Translations under genes and position numbers: made by a program | Part shown: in pieces, positions 36,201-44,502 of the stretch | Position numbering within the stretch: position 1 is the first letter of the stretch | How the letters are laid out: each line of letters opens with the position of its first letter | Source of the DNA: Desulfobacteraceae bacterium | Lineage (GTDB): Bacteria; Desulfobacterota; Desulfobacteria; Desulfobacterales; Desulfobacteraceae | Reading direction: 5' to 3' | Assembly (NCBI GenBank): GCA_024225635.1 | Contig: JAAEMK010001146.1 | Location: 1-62,204 of the forward strand | DNA length: 62,204 nucleotides | Notes under the pieces: model-generated | What the model was told of the DNA's origin: nothing | Seen by the model: only the letters and a program-made list of their open reading frames with translations | Databases searched by the model: none

Positions 36201-36530
36201 ATCGATACCTGTTTCGGTGACAGGATAAGGCCCACGGAAAACCTGTCAGGAGGGGAGTCCTTCCTCGTGAGCCTCTCCCTGGCCCTGGGACTGTCCGACC
36301 TCACCAGCCGGCGCACCAGCATCGAATCCCTCTTCCTTGACGAAGGGTTCGGCACCCTGGATACCGAGACCCTGGAGACGGCCCTTGCCGCCCTGGACAC
36401 CCTCAACGCCTCCGGCAAGACCGTGGGCATCATCTCCCACGTGGAAGCCCTGAAGGAACGCATTGCCGCCAAGATCGACGTGGTGCCCGTGTCCGGAGGA
36501 ACCAGCACCGTCAAGGTGGTAAACCAGTGA
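33267..36530 (+). CDS. sbcC: Exonuclease SbcCD subunit C (Rad50-like ATPase)
   Basis: A 1087-residue SMC-like ATPase partner of SbcD. The N-terminal lobe has Walker A GPTGAGKTSILDGL and the Q-loop region LLAQGNFAAFLKA. Two very long coiled coils flank the zinc hook CPLCGSTHHP near residue 533. The C-terminal lobe has the signature LSGGESFLVSLSLALGLSDL, Walker B LFLDEGFGTLD and the H-loop IISHVEAL. Length and order match the family. It processes DNA hairpins and ends in the cytoplasm together with SbcD and is translationally coupled to it. Confidence 0.96.
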   Translation: MRILTIALTNINSLKGQFLIDFDRFIPGKAGVFAITGPTGAGKTSILDGLCAALYGRTPRLPRAGEMEELMTHHTGECASEVTFTVNGKQYRSWYGRHRARKKPDGAMQSPNMELTDVDTGTIIASKSKVPKAVEDLTGLDFDRFCRSMLLAQGNFAAFLKASDDERAVLLEKITGTRIYSLISQKCFERNKEEELKIAVIRQTLAGFNLLSGEEIDGIRERIEQKNGEISLAEQESKALLKQKQFLMDVAACRETALKCGKDLEQLAQDEKQAAPDLERLQLARRASPFSAAHATLAGARGNCNALEKKILTDKEAVPRINGEFNNLKARHGQDAKRVDTLAKDVETRLALFGEIGGLLPLIRERARELGSEEARLAGKATEKKSTLTRLKTAERTARECRNTVAGLTEALKKRVAEKEKIASDLAKGFGKEDETTLEASLRRLETRKRLLEKQKERTKEAFERSQKIASLTASVKDCREKLDQVSKMEGPLVDREEELTKSLTDLRAAREIERQILSLEEKRKELVPDAPCPLCGSTHHPFAEEVPETGVTAKAIAETEAGLARLNREKQALAVQRAALLNTIRNHDERIAEEAAGEGRARNEAVILAGQTGISLPVSQWQALERHEAEAGQAVVLTGETLNSLKKLNRAMVQADKLIQKEEKARGRAELNAVNALATAEKFKEKAAGLETEITEITAVLTKKRNNLAALMDQCGKKAREAGLETASMVDQPHVVEKELNGLKERLKKQLLQGQQGLAELEKAITRTEARLQGTQAGIAASENELKAAREHAGTLEEGFNSKIQAAGFAHGNDFMKASLSQQELDRLETLARALNDKRVKLEALARDNEARFEALVENPETDETMEALKDKEAALTKNVTELTRLKHGDEFRLEENRKRCDEHGETLEQEERQRAETRRWNGLNQLIGQQDGGKFRKFAQGLTLDRLTRKANTYLAMLSQRYRLKRSREHDLGITVIDTCFGDRIRPTENLSGGESFLVSLSLALGLSDLTSRRTSIESLFLDEGFGTLDTETLETALAALDTLNASGKTVGIISHVEALKERIAAKIDVVPVSGGTSTVKVVNQ

Positions 36531-36774
36531 GGCAAATAAGGGGGTTGGCCGATCTTAAAATACCGCTTATATGTCAGTCGTCCCAGGAATGGTGGCATGA
36601 ACGCGTTTATAGCTGGTATATCAAGATAGGCGGACTCCCTAATCTGTTGATAAAGGGCGGGAAATCGACTAACAAGGGAAGCATCCATGGATGTTTGCAT
36701 TCGCAATCGATGCCTGCTTTACCTGTTGAAAAAAGAAATGGACTCTAACATCAATAACCCATAAGGAGTGACAA

Positions 36775-37194
36775 ATGGAAGACTGTATTTTTTGCAAGAT
36801 CATCAAGGGTGAGATCCCAAGCTTTAAGGTGTATGAGGATGAAAAGGTGTTTGCCTTTGAGGATATCAACCCCATTTCACCGGGGCATACCCTGGTGATT
36901 CCCAAAAATCACGCCGAAAATATCTGGGAGATATCCGAGGAAGACCTGCTGGCCGTGCAGCGGGCATCCAAGAAGATCGCCAGGGGAATCAAGGAGGCCC
37001 TGAATGTGGACGGCATCGCCTGCATGCAGCTCAACGGCCGGGCGGTTCACCAGGAGGTGATGCACTACCACCTTCACCTGGTGCCAAGAAGGGTCGATCA
37101 ACCCGCCCTTCCCATTGCCACCTGGGATATCAAGCCCGGCAACATGGACGAGATCAAGGAGAGGGCGGAGAAGATAAGCTCCGCCATAAAATAG
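36775..37194 (+). CDS. HIT family nucleotide hydrolase (HinT-like)
   Basis: A 139-residue histidine-triad protein: DCIFCKIIKGEIPSFKVYED at the start, FEDINPISPGHTLVIPKNH in the middle and the catalytic triad H-x-H-x-H inside MHYHLHLVPR near residues 100-107. HinT-like enzymes hydrolyse purine nucleoside phosphoramidates and adenylated amines. A ribosome site AAGGAG lies six bases upstream. It stands alone between sbcC and a convergent acetyltransferase gene. The C-terminal 25 residues are helical and charged. Confidence 0.93.
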   Translation: MEDCIFCKIIKGEIPSFKVYEDEKVFAFEDINPISPGHTLVIPKNHAENIWEISEEDLLAVQRASKKIARGIKEALNVDGIACMQLNGRAVHQEVMHYHLHLVPRRVDQPALPIATWDIKPGNMDEIKERAEKISSAIK

Positions 37195-37246
37195 CTAAGA
37201 AGCAAAGAAACCAAATGGGGGGCGGGCAGGGACAGACGCGCCCGAA

Positions 37247-37268
37247 GGGAGTCCGTGACCGGACTCCC
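37247..37268. terminator. Hairpin between convergent genes
   Basis: A perfect 9-bp stem GGGAGTCCG/CGGACTCCC with a four-base loop lies between the converging HIT and acetyltransferase genes. It has no T-run on either side, so it is only a possible terminator. Confidence 0.35.
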
Positions 37269-37306
37269 CCATATGAAAAAGGACCGCCCTTGCTGAACCC
37301 GGGATT

Positions 37307-37852
37307 TCAGGCCCGGACCGTGTACTGGTAAAACCGGGTATCCACGGCCATGACAGGAAAGCTCCGGGGCAGGCGGCTCTTTGGGATCAAAAGAAAACCG
37401 CTTTTCTCGTAGAATCTGTGGGCCGCCTTGAATTTAGAGGTGGTGCCGAGAAAGATCTCATCTATCCCCTGCTCCCGGGACCAGGCCAGGGCCCGGTCCA
37501 AAAGGTGTGAGGCCGTGGCCGTCCCGGCCCCCCTGTACGCCTTTGCGACAAACATCTTTCTCAGGGCCGCCCGGCCGTTGCCGATATCCAGAAGGGAGAT
37601 GGTGCCAACCACCTGATCCTTGTCAAGGGCCACCCAGAAATTGCCCTTTCCCTTCCGGTAGAATGCCGGGATCGTCAAAAGATCGGGCTGATCATCGATG
37701 GTGATGGGAATATTGAATTCGTTTCGCTGGATTCCGACAATGAGGTCAACCACTTTTTCTCCATGTTCGGGAGAATAGGGGGCGATTTTCACTCCGGTCG
37801 TTACTGTTGGCTGAACGGTTCCGTCATTCCTTTTTTCCAAAATCGTAACCAT
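37307..37852 (-). CDS. GNAT family N-acetyltransferase
   Basis: A 181-residue GNAT protein. The acetyl-CoA binding region is VAKAYRGAGTATASHLLDRAL, preceded by the beta-strand VGTISLLDIGNGRAALRKMFV and followed by EIFLGTTSKFKAAHRFYEKSGF, the usual end of the fold. The substrate is unknown; related proteins acetylate small amines or antibiotics. A ribosome site AAAGGAG is close to the ATG and a promoter-like pair lies about 40-66 bases upstream. It is a single-gene unit converging on the HIT gene. Confidence 0.9.
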   Translation of the reverse strand: MVTILEKRNDGTVQPTVTTGVKIAPYSPEHGEKVVDLIVGIQRNEFNIPITIDDQPDLLTIPAFYRKGKGNFWVALDKDQVVGTISLLDIGNGRAALRKMFVAKAYRGAGTATASHLLDRALAWSREQGIDEIFLGTTSKFKAAHRFYEKSGFLLIPKSRLPRSFPVMAVDTRFYQYTVRA

Positions 37853-37891
37853 ATCGCTCCTTTCTCAGGCTGTTGAGTGGTTAGTTGCCTG

Positions 37892-37918
37892 GTTATACCG
37901 GGCTGACGCAAATGTCAA
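37892..37918 (-). promoter_or_regulatory. Promoter-like site for the acetyltransferase gene
   Basis: On the minus strand TTGACA and TATAAC are 15 bases apart, a perfect -35 and a 5/6 match to -10, about 40 bases before the start codon. The spacer is short by two bases, so activity may be weak or helped by a regulator. Confidence 0.5.
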
Positions 37919-38002
37919 GATCGTTGGCTTGATTCTGATTCACTGAATGACAAAAAAAAATTATTTTTGACAACCTAAAGGGTGCCCCCGGAGAGAGACC
38001 TT

Positions 38003-38131
38003 ATGGTGGCCGTCTCCCTGTTGAACTGCAGGCAGATCAATCCCTGCACCACCTTTGAGGAGCTGGGCGGGGAAGCGGGATTTTGCCGTGCCCCCGCCAG
38101 TTGGAAGGCGCGCGCCTCGGCCCTGCCCTGA
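38003..38131 (+). CDS. Candidate 42-residue cysteine-containing small protein
   Basis: A short ORF with GGAGAG about ten bases before ATG. The peptide begins MVAVSLLNCRQINPCTTFEE and ends in ASWKARASALP, with cysteines at 9, 15 and 28 and a well-mixed, globular-looking composition. GC-rich third positions match the local genes, unlike the A/T-rich DNA just before it. It lies in a 290-base gap between the acetyltransferase and the subtilase gene. No family is recognised and it could be spurious or the end of a decayed gene. Confidence 0.4.
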   Translation: MVAVSLLNCRQINPCTTFEELGGEAGFCRAPASWKARASALP

Positions 38132-38146
38132 AGCGGTGTTTAAAAT

Positions 38147-40660
38147 CTAAGTACCAATGCCAACCGGAAGCTTGAGTCCGATTTTTGTAACAACAGGAGT
38201 ATAGATATCGACCTCTTCATGGGGCGTTGTAATGGAAACCACAAGTGCATATCTTGTTTTTCTGTTCCATTTTCGGAGATAATGGCGTTCCCGCCACCAT
38301 CCAATGGTGGGAGATACAGAAATCAGGTTTGATCCTGCAAGCTCCGCAGCACTTCCCTTCCAGATATCCGAATGGATGGAGCCCTTATTTCTTGCCTGGG
38401 AGCCAATGACCCAGTGGTCTGAAGAGCTTTTTGTCCCTGGACTTCCGTCCTCTTCCACCCTGGCTGCGGCATTGACACGTTTCATAAACTCCTCTTTGGA
38501 TTCTTCCGGGGAATTCAAATGAAACCTTAAACCATGGGAGGGATACCGGTACCTGTCTTTCCATCCTATTTCGCCGGGTCCTGGTTCAACAAAATAGGAG
38601 AGGGTTATCCTCATCTCTACCTCAGTCTCCATGGGCAGGCGTTGGAGCTCTTCCTTGGGCCAAGGGAGGTCATAGAGATGCATATCCCTTGTTTTGTAAC
38701 CGCTGCGGTTCTCTTTTTTATCAAAGGGTTGAATCACGGACTGTGCAATAAGTGTTAAAGAATTGGATGCGCTGTGCAATGCCCGGTCAAGATCTGGTAC
38801 CCCATAACCGCAGATTCGCAGCAGGCGTTTCAACGATGATTTCTTGTCATCAATGGGAAACTGTTCCTTAAGCTTTTCAGGCCAGGTTGCAGAGTGGACA
38901 ATCAATGCCCGAACCGTTTCCGGCCAAAAGTTAGGATAGGTTGCCTGGATCTGTGCAGCAAACCAGGCTGAAGCTGCTGTTGCCGCACTGGTCATGTTAA
39001 ACGGATAAAAATGGGCATCCAGGGGTTTATAATATGTTGACAAAAGCGAAAGATCTTCACACTCTGTGGCAAACCCTTCTGCATCCTGGGCAAGATTTCC
39101 GCCCTCCATGATAATCTCAGGTTTAATAGGCCATGCATCATCCCATTCCAATGATGTTGTTGTAAAAGGAGACAGCCCCTCTTTGGGAGCAACAGGCTCA
39201 AAACCCTCGAGTGTTGGATCATGTATCTCGTCCAAGGCAGTATAGGCTCCCACAGTGAGGGCGTTCCAGGATTGCCCCGGATCATGGACAGATAACGAAA
39301 GTTGGGATTTTGGATAGTTTTTTTCCAGATCTGTATTGTTGATGTTGCCAGCACTGACAATCAGCAATCGTTGGATATCATCGCTACTGCCTGATGCCAG
39401 CTGATCCAGTTCTCCGGACCAGGAACTGGGCCGCCCTTGATCCCGGGTATCCACGGAACTGACAGCCATGCACACCGTACGATTCCTATGGGGGGCCTGG
39501 ATTTCAGCGCGATAGATGCCTTGTGCCGTCATATCTCCCCATAAATTGGGTTCTGTCTGTATGGGCGGCACGGGTAAAATCTTGACAGACTCAAGACAAT
39601 GACCAAGCTCAAGCACACCCTCTTTGGCAAGGCAGTCCGCTATATTTCCATAGGCTGCAACGCCAGCCATGAGACTTCCATGCTTATCGTGGTCATGGGT
39701 TCCCCATGCCAGATTAACGGTCTGGCAGTCCTCTTCGGCAAGCAACGGAGCAATAAGCGGATGTCCGTTATTAACACCGGTGTCAAGAATGCACACACAT
39801 GCTTGGGAATCGGATTTGATTCTGATCCTATCCCTCAGCTCCTCCACCCATTCCGCTTGATCACGATTGTTCATCTCTGTCCAGAACGCAGCTGTCTCTT
39901 TTGCCCTTCGGTATTCTGCGATATCATCGGATTGACGGGTCAATTGTTCCAGCTGCTCCCTGCTTGCCAGGACGACTTTGACCGCCCGTTCCGGAAAATT
40001 TATGACTCCCGGCCTTGATGGAATTTCATTCTGCCAGAGGAGCTCCTCAAACCGTTCTTTCACTTCTTTGGTCTCACTGCTCAACCATACTTCACACCAT
40101 TGTGGCTCTTTTCCCGGAATCAGTTCCGTTGCATCCAGCCAAAAGGATTCCACCTCCAGGGCTTTTCCAATATCTGCAATACTGTTAATTAAATTATTAT
40201 TTTTAGGTTTCCCGGATCGTGAATTTATCTCATTTGCGTATTGTTCAATTTTATTGAAGAAGAGTTGTTTCTTGTCGTGGGCAACATAAACGGTGGCAAC
40301 GGTTGTGAGGACGTCTTTCGGATTTTCCTGATCTTGATGGCAGAGATCTGTCCTTTCTTGTCTAATGTTTAAAAGCCGAACCTTTTTTGACCCCATATCC
40401 TCAAGACTTTTTGTGACCAGATCAAATCCAGGTTCACTCTTAAATTCAAGGTAGATTCCTTGGCGGGAGATGTGGTAAGCAACCTGTTCATATTCCGATT
40501 CTTCCCAAGCCCGCTGAAGTTTGTTCTGCAACCATATGGTGTGGGAATGACGATCACGGTTTGGGATTCGTTTTTTTGCCCCTCCGGAACTTATACTTTT
40601 AAAGGAGGATTCATCCGGCGCTTTTGTCAAAACAATGTGGGGATATTGTTTTATTGTCAT
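38147..40660 (-). CDS. ietS: Subtilase (S8) protease, IetS-like
   Basis: An 837-residue subtilisin-like serine protease. The catalytic triad is visible as Asp293 in CILDTGVNNGHP, His327 in DKHGSLMAG and Ser558 in FNMTSAATAAS, with the oxyanion asparagine in VSAGNIN near 439. The first 280 residues and last 200 are family-specific. There is no signal peptide, so it acts in the cytoplasm. It begins four bases after an AAA ATPase gene. This ATPase/subtilase pair is known as IetAS, first described in plasmid incompatibility of Agrobacterium and later listed among anti-phage systems. The assignment rests on domain pairing, order and size. The DNA is A/T-richer than the neighbours, which suggests transfer. 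Confidence 0.85.
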   Translation of the reverse strand: MTIKQYPHIVLTKAPDESSFKSISSGGAKKRIPNRDRHSHTIWLQNKLQRAWEESEYEQVAYHISRQGIYLEFKSEPGFDLVTKSLEDMGSKKVRLLNIRQERTDLCHQDQENPKDVLTTVATVYVAHDKKQLFFNKIEQYANEINSRSGKPKNNNLINSIADIGKALEVESFWLDATELIPGKEPQWCEVWLSSETKEVKERFEELLWQNEIPSRPGVINFPERAVKVVLASREQLEQLTRQSDDIAEYRRAKETAAFWTEMNNRDQAEWVEELRDRIRIKSDSQACVCILDTGVNNGHPLIAPLLAEEDCQTVNLAWGTHDHDKHGSLMAGVAAYGNIADCLAKEGVLELGHCLESVKILPVPPIQTEPNLWGDMTAQGIYRAEIQAPHRNRTVCMAVSSVDTRDQGRPSSWSGELDQLASGSSDDIQRLLIVSAGNINNTDLEKNYPKSQLSLSVHDPGQSWNALTVGAYTALDEIHDPTLEGFEPVAPKEGLSPFTTTSLEWDDAWPIKPEIIMEGGNLAQDAEGFATECEDLSLLSTYYKPLDAHFYPFNMTSAATAASAWFAAQIQATYPNFWPETVRALIVHSATWPEKLKEQFPIDDKKSSLKRLLRICGYGVPDLDRALHSASNSLTLIAQSVIQPFDKKENRSGYKTRDMHLYDLPWPKEELQRLPMETEVEMRITLSYFVEPGPGEIGWKDRYRYPSHGLRFHLNSPEESKEEFMKRVNAAARVEEDGSPGTKSSSDHWVIGSQARNKGSIHSDIWKGSAAELAGSNLISVSPTIGWWRERHYLRKWNRKTRYALVVSITTPHEEVDIYTPVVTKIGLKLPVGIGT

Positions 40661-40663
40661 TGT

Positions 40664-41635
40664 TTATTTTTTTTGTCCCTCCCTAAGTGCGGCTTTTTTC
40701 TCTTTTAGCATCTGAATCAACAGCGATGCATTCACATTCGTCTTGTCAGACAGGATGACCTCTTTGATGGCATCCCTGCAGGCATGGTCTATCTCGGCGT
40801 GGCTCAAGCCCTGGCTTAGGGCAAGAACATTCTTCCAGGTAAAACGCGAAGCAATGAAAGTTCCCAAAACGTTTTCGATCAACGTTTGCCGTTCCTTCTG
40901 GTTTGGCAAATCATAATTAAGCACATCATCAAACCTTCGGAATAAGGCATGGTCAAGCAGCATTGGATTATTGGTTGCAGCGATAATAAGGCTGTCGGAG
41001 TTGTCCTGTTCAATGAACTGGAGAAAGGCGTTCAGCACCCGGCGCATCTCCCCCACATCGTTATCCATGGAACGTTCGGCACCAATGGCGTCAAATTCGT
41101 CAAAGAAATAGATGCCGTGCTCCTGCTGAATCATATCAAAGATCTGGCGGAGTTTGGCACTGGTTTCTCCCATAAACTTGGTCACAAGGCGGTCCACCTG
41201 AATGGTGTGTAGCTTAAGACTGAGTTCCCGACCAAGGACCCGGGCTGTCATGGTTTTTCCTGTACCTGGCGGACCAGCCAGGAGAATTTTCCGTCTATGT
41301 TTCAGCCCGTAGGATTTCAGTTTGTTTTGCTGCCTGTATTCGTGGACGATCCTCTTGATTCTTTTTTCGAGCCCATCGAACATAACAAGTGCAGATTTAG
41401 GAGTTTCAGGTTTTTCTGTCAACACCAGTCCCTGAAGCTCTCTTGGAAAGGGGATTATATTTGTCTTTTTTTGCTTTCGCTCTTTGTCAATAAGCTCTTT
41501 GATATCCTTGGCAAGTGTAATATGGCCTTGCTTCGCCTCATGGGAAGCCATCTGGAGCGAAATTGTATAAAATCGTTCCTTATCATCGCTGAAGTGTGAT
41601 CGAATCAAAGCTTTTAATTGTTCTGCCGTTGCCAT
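40664..41635 (-). CDS. ietA: AAA ATPase, IetA-like
   Basis: A 323-residue AAA ATPase with Walker A GPPGTGKT at residues 121-128, Walker B IYFFDEFDAIG near 175-184, sensor 1 IIAATNNP and arginine-finger region HALFRRFDD. An N-terminal helical domain of about 85 residues precedes it. It lies directly upstream of the subtilase gene, as in IetAS systems, where both partners are needed. The ATPase presumably unfolds or delivers a substrate to the protease, or keeps it inactive until a trigger appears (inference). Base composition is lower in G+C than the sbcDC or gdhA regions. Confidence 0.87.
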   Translation of the reverse strand: MATAEQLKALIRSHFSDDKERFYTISLQMASHEAKQGHITLAKDIKELIDKERKQKKTNIIPFPRELQGLVLTEKPETPKSALVMFDGLEKRIKRIVHEYRQQNKLKSYGLKHRRKILLAGPPGTGKTMTARVLGRELSLKLHTIQVDRLVTKFMGETSAKLRQIFDMIQQEHGIYFFDEFDAIGAERSMDNDVGEMRRVLNAFLQFIEQDNSDSLIIAATNNPMLLDHALFRRFDDVLNYDLPNQKERQTLIENVLGTFIASRFTWKNVLALSQGLSHAEIDHACRDAIKEVILSDKTNVNASLLIQMLKEKKAALREGQKK

Positions 41636-42184
41636 TTTATCACCCTGTCCTGTTATTGTTGCTGCTATATCCGTTATTTGCTATTTTTTGCTTTTTAGCA
41701 AGAGCTTAAACAAAAAAGATTCTCCACAATATGTGCTGTCCAGGCTGGGCTTCATGGCGACGAAAAAATCGAGCTTTAAAAATTAAATACGTCACCTCCA
41801 TCTGAAAAAAAGGATCTCCATATCATGTTAAAAAAAGAGTGGCAAGTTTACGTGCGTCTTAAAAGAATCTTTGGCGACGACTTTGGCGACGACTTTGGCG
41901 TTATGGAAAGAGGCCGGTAGGACTTCAAGATTTCAAAAAATCCAAAACTATGGTACCCATGATAAATGTAGAAGGGTTGTGGGAACCAGCCTTTTTCAAT
42001 TCTTTCCATGACAGGTTACTCCACCGACTTTGGTATTTTTCCGGCAGGAATCTTTTCTGAGCGGCAAATCGCTTCCCATTGAGCAACGGTGTGTTTGTTT
42101 GATCGCAACCCAAGGTCATTTGTTTAAAGGTACCCATATGCCACAATCTTTATACCCCCGCCCGGGGAAAACAAGGAGGTTTTC
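41636..42184. other. Intergenic region beside the IetAS pair with a short tandem repeat
   Basis: About 550 bases without a firm gene. A 12-base unit CTTTGGCGACGA occurs twice and a third time in part at 41869-41899. It lies inside a 31-codon plus-strand ORF (41825-41920) opening MLKKEWQVYVRLKRIFG with AGGA upstream. On the minus strand, short frames such as one ending in SEKIPAGKIPKSVE look protein-like but are interrupted. This looks like a junction scar with decayed genes. The last bases hold the AAGGAGG ribosome site of the next gene. Confidence 0.45.
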
Positions 42185-44191
42185 ATGACACCAGAGATCA
42201 AAACCGGGATGAATAAAAGCGGTCACCCCATGCTGTCCGCCCTTTGCCCAGCCAGGATGAAAAAGGGTAAAATCATCTCCAGCGAAGAGGCGATTCAGCT
42301 GATCCGGGCCGGTGACACCGTTGCCACGGGCGGGTTTGTCGGTATTGGATTTCCGGAGCAGATCGCCGTTGACCTGGAGGCCCGTTTCCTGCGCACCGGC
42401 ACTCCCCGGAACCTCACTCTGGTCTATGCCGCCGGCCAGGGGGACGGAAAAACCAAAGGGCTGAACCACCTGGGGCATGAAGGCCTTGTCCAGAGAGTGA
42501 TCGGCGGGCACTGGGGACTTGTGCCCTCCCTGCAGCAACTTGCCATTGGAAACAAGATTGCCGCTTACAACCTTCCCCAGGGTGTGATTTCCCACATGTA
42601 CCGGGACATTGCTGCGGGCAAACCCAGAACCATAACTACCGTGGGCCTCGGCACCTTTGTGGATCCCCGCAACGGCGGTGGTAAAATAAACGGGATGACC
42701 ACCGAAGAGTTGGTGGAGCTTGTTGAATTTGACGGCAACGAGTACCTGGCCTACAAAACATTCCCCATTGACATCGCCCTGCTGCGGGGTACCACGGCGG
42801 ATACGGATGGCAACATCACCATGGAGAAGGAGGCCCTTACCCTGGAGTCCCTGGCCATCGCCACAGCGGCCCGGAACTCCGGAGGGCTGGTAATTGTCCA
42901 GGTGGAGCGGATCGCTGAGCGGGGCTCCCTTGACCCCCGCCAGGTCAAGATTCCGGGAATCCTGGTGGACAGTGTGGTTGTGTCAAAACCCGAACATCAC
43001 TGGCAGACCTTTGCCGAAATCTACAATCCCGCCTTCAGCAGCGAAGTCAAGGTGCCCATGCAGTTCATCAAGCCCATGGCCATGGACGAGCGGAAAATCA
43101 TTGCCCGCCGGGCCGCCCTGGAATTCAAGGCCAACAGCGTCGTCAACCTGGGCATTGGCATGCCCGAGGGCCTTTCCAGTGTGGCCAACGAAGAGAAGGT
43201 CCTCGATCTGCTTACCTTGACGGCGGAACCCGGTGTCATCGGCGGCCTGCCGGCAGGGGGGCTCAATTTTGGCGCGGCGACCAATACGGATGCCCTCATT
43301 GACCAGCCCTACCAGTTTGATTTCTATGACGGCGGCGGCCTGGACCTGGCCTTTCTCGGACTTGCCCAAGCCGACGGCCAGGGGAATTTGAACGTCAGTA
43401 AATTCGGCTCCCGGCTTGCCGGTGCGGGCGGGTTCATAAACATCAGCCAGAATGCCAAGAAAGTGATCTATGTCGGCACCTTTACGGCCCTGGGGTTAAA
43501 GACTTCCGTCCATGACGGCAAGCTTTCCATCGACACCGAAGGAAAGGTGAAAAAGTTTGTCCGCCAGGTGGAGCAGGTGACCTTCAGCGGCGGGTATGCG
43601 GTGGAACAGGGGCAACCTGTGCTCTATGTAACCGAGCGCTGTGTCTTCTCCCTCACAAAAAAGGGGATGGAGCTTGTGGAGGTGGCCCCGGGAATCGATA
43701 TCGAGAAGCATATCCTGTCTCAAATGGATTTCGTGCCCGTCATGGACACGCCGCCTTGCGAGATGGATCAGCGGATTTTCCGGGAAGAGCCCATGGGGCT
43801 AAGGGACGATATGCTTGAACTTTCCCTGGAAGACCGGCTCACCTATGATGCCGGGGAAAACCTCTTTTTTGTCAATTTTGAGGGATTCTCCATCCGAAGC
43901 CGGTCTGATATCACCCAGGTCCGGCAGTCCATAGAGGCTATTCTGGGGCCCCTGGGAAAACAGGTCTACGCCATTGTCAACTACGATAATTTCACCATCC
44001 ATGACGAACTCCTGGACGAGTTTACGGAAATGGTCAAGGTGATTGTGGACCGGTTTTACTCCGGGGTTACCCGGTACACCACCTCGGCTTTTTACCGTAT
44101 GAAAATCGGTGATGCCCTGAAAAAACGCAATGTCGCCCCCCATATTTATGAAACCAAGGAGGAGGCGAGTAACGCCCTGAAAAAACTCTGA
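42185..44191 (+). CDS. Acyl-CoA:acetate/3-ketoacid CoA-transferase (fused alpha-beta) with extra C-terminal domain
   Basis: A 668-residue class I CoA-transferase in which the two subunits are fused. The alpha part has [18 protein letters not shown] and the beta part [17 protein letters not shown], where Glu328 is the likely catalytic residue forming the CoA thioester. Overall it resembles the propionate/acetate CoA-transferase branch. After about residue 530 there is an additional 130-residue domain ([40 protein letters not shown]) with an alternating strand-helix pattern that looks STAS-like. AAGGAGG is close to the ATG. It would activate short-chain acids by swapping CoA in the cytoplasm. 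A GC-rich inverted repeat follows the gene. Confidence 0.9.
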   Translation: MTPEIKTGMNKSGHPMLSALCPARMKKGKIISSEEAIQLIRAGDTVATGGFVGIGFPEQIAVDLEARFLRTGTPRNLTLVYAAGQGDGKTKGLNHLGHEGLVQRVIGGHWGLVPSLQQLAIGNKIAAYNLPQGVISHMYRDIAAGKPRTITTVGLGTFVDPRNGGGKINGMTTEELVELVEFDGNEYLAYKTFPIDIALLRGTTADTDGNITMEKEALTLESLAIATAARNSGGLVIVQVERIAERGSLDPRQVKIPGILVDSVVVSKPEHHWQTFAEIYNPAFSSEVKVPMQFIKPMAMDERKIIARRAALEFKANSVVNLGIGMPEGLSSVANEEKVLDLLTLTAEPGVIGGLPAGGLNFGAATNTDALIDQPYQFDFYDGGGLDLAFLGLAQADGQGNLNVSKFGSRLAGAGGFINISQNAKKVIYVGTFTALGLKTSVHDGKLSIDTEGKVKKFVRQVEQVTFSGGYAVEQGQPVLYVTERCVFSLTKKGMELVEVAPGIDIEKHILSQMDFVPVMDTPPCEMDQRIFREEPMGLRDDMLELSLEDRLTYDAGENLFFVNFEGFSIRSRSDITQVRQSIEAILGPLGKQVYAIVNYDNFTIHDELLDEFTEMVKVIVDRFYSGVTRYTTSAFYRMKIGDALKKRNVAPHIYETKEEASNALKKL

Positions 44192-44323
44192 TTCAGCCAG
44201 CCTAACCATGTTTGAACAGCGCTCCTGGAGCCCGGGCCCGGGCCCACGGCCCTGAAATGGGAAAAGGGAGCGCTCCTGCCTCCACAGCCGATCTCTCAGC
44301 ACTGTAAAAAGCGGGGTTTCGAA

Positions 44324-44352
44324 AATAATGCGTAGATTTTTCACGCATTATT
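44324..44352. repeat. AATGCGT palindrome, copy 1
   Basis: A perfect 10-bp inverted repeat AATAATGCGT/ACGCATTATT around a 9-base loop, in the gap between the CoA-transferase and the PEP-synthase-like gene. It shares the core AATGCGT-AGA...C-ACGCATT with the copy at 49974-50003 and the core only with 44410-44434. There is no T-run, so a DNA-binding site or dispersed repeat is more likely than a terminator. Confidence 0.6.
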
Positions 44353-44409
44353 GCCTTGGTTTTGTCGTGTTGCCTAAAGTAAAAATTTACAATACAAAGA
44401 ACCCCACGT

Positions 44410-44434
44410 GAATGCGTAAGAGAGTATCGCATTC
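44410..44434. repeat. AATGCGT palindrome, copy 2
   Basis: A perfect 7-bp inverted repeat GAATGCG/CGCATTC around an 11-base loop, 57 bases after copy 1 and about 70 bases before the ATG of the PEP-synthase-like gene. Position and pairing with copy 1 suggest an operator or leader structure. Confidence 0.5.
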
Positions 44435-44502
44435 CTATTGTGGTCAGTTCCCCGAACCCGGGATTGACGCCAAGTTCGATCAACCCTTACGGCAGAACAA
44501 AC

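Noticed and set aside
36681-36692. 12-base palindrome CATCCATGGATG upstream of the HIT gene
   Set aside because: Isolated and without partner copies or matching spacing to a promoter; likely chance.
41925-42146. 73-codon minus-strand frame in the gap after the IetAS pair
   Set aside because: No ribosome site or family motif, and alternative frames in the same DNA look equally protein-like but are interrupted.
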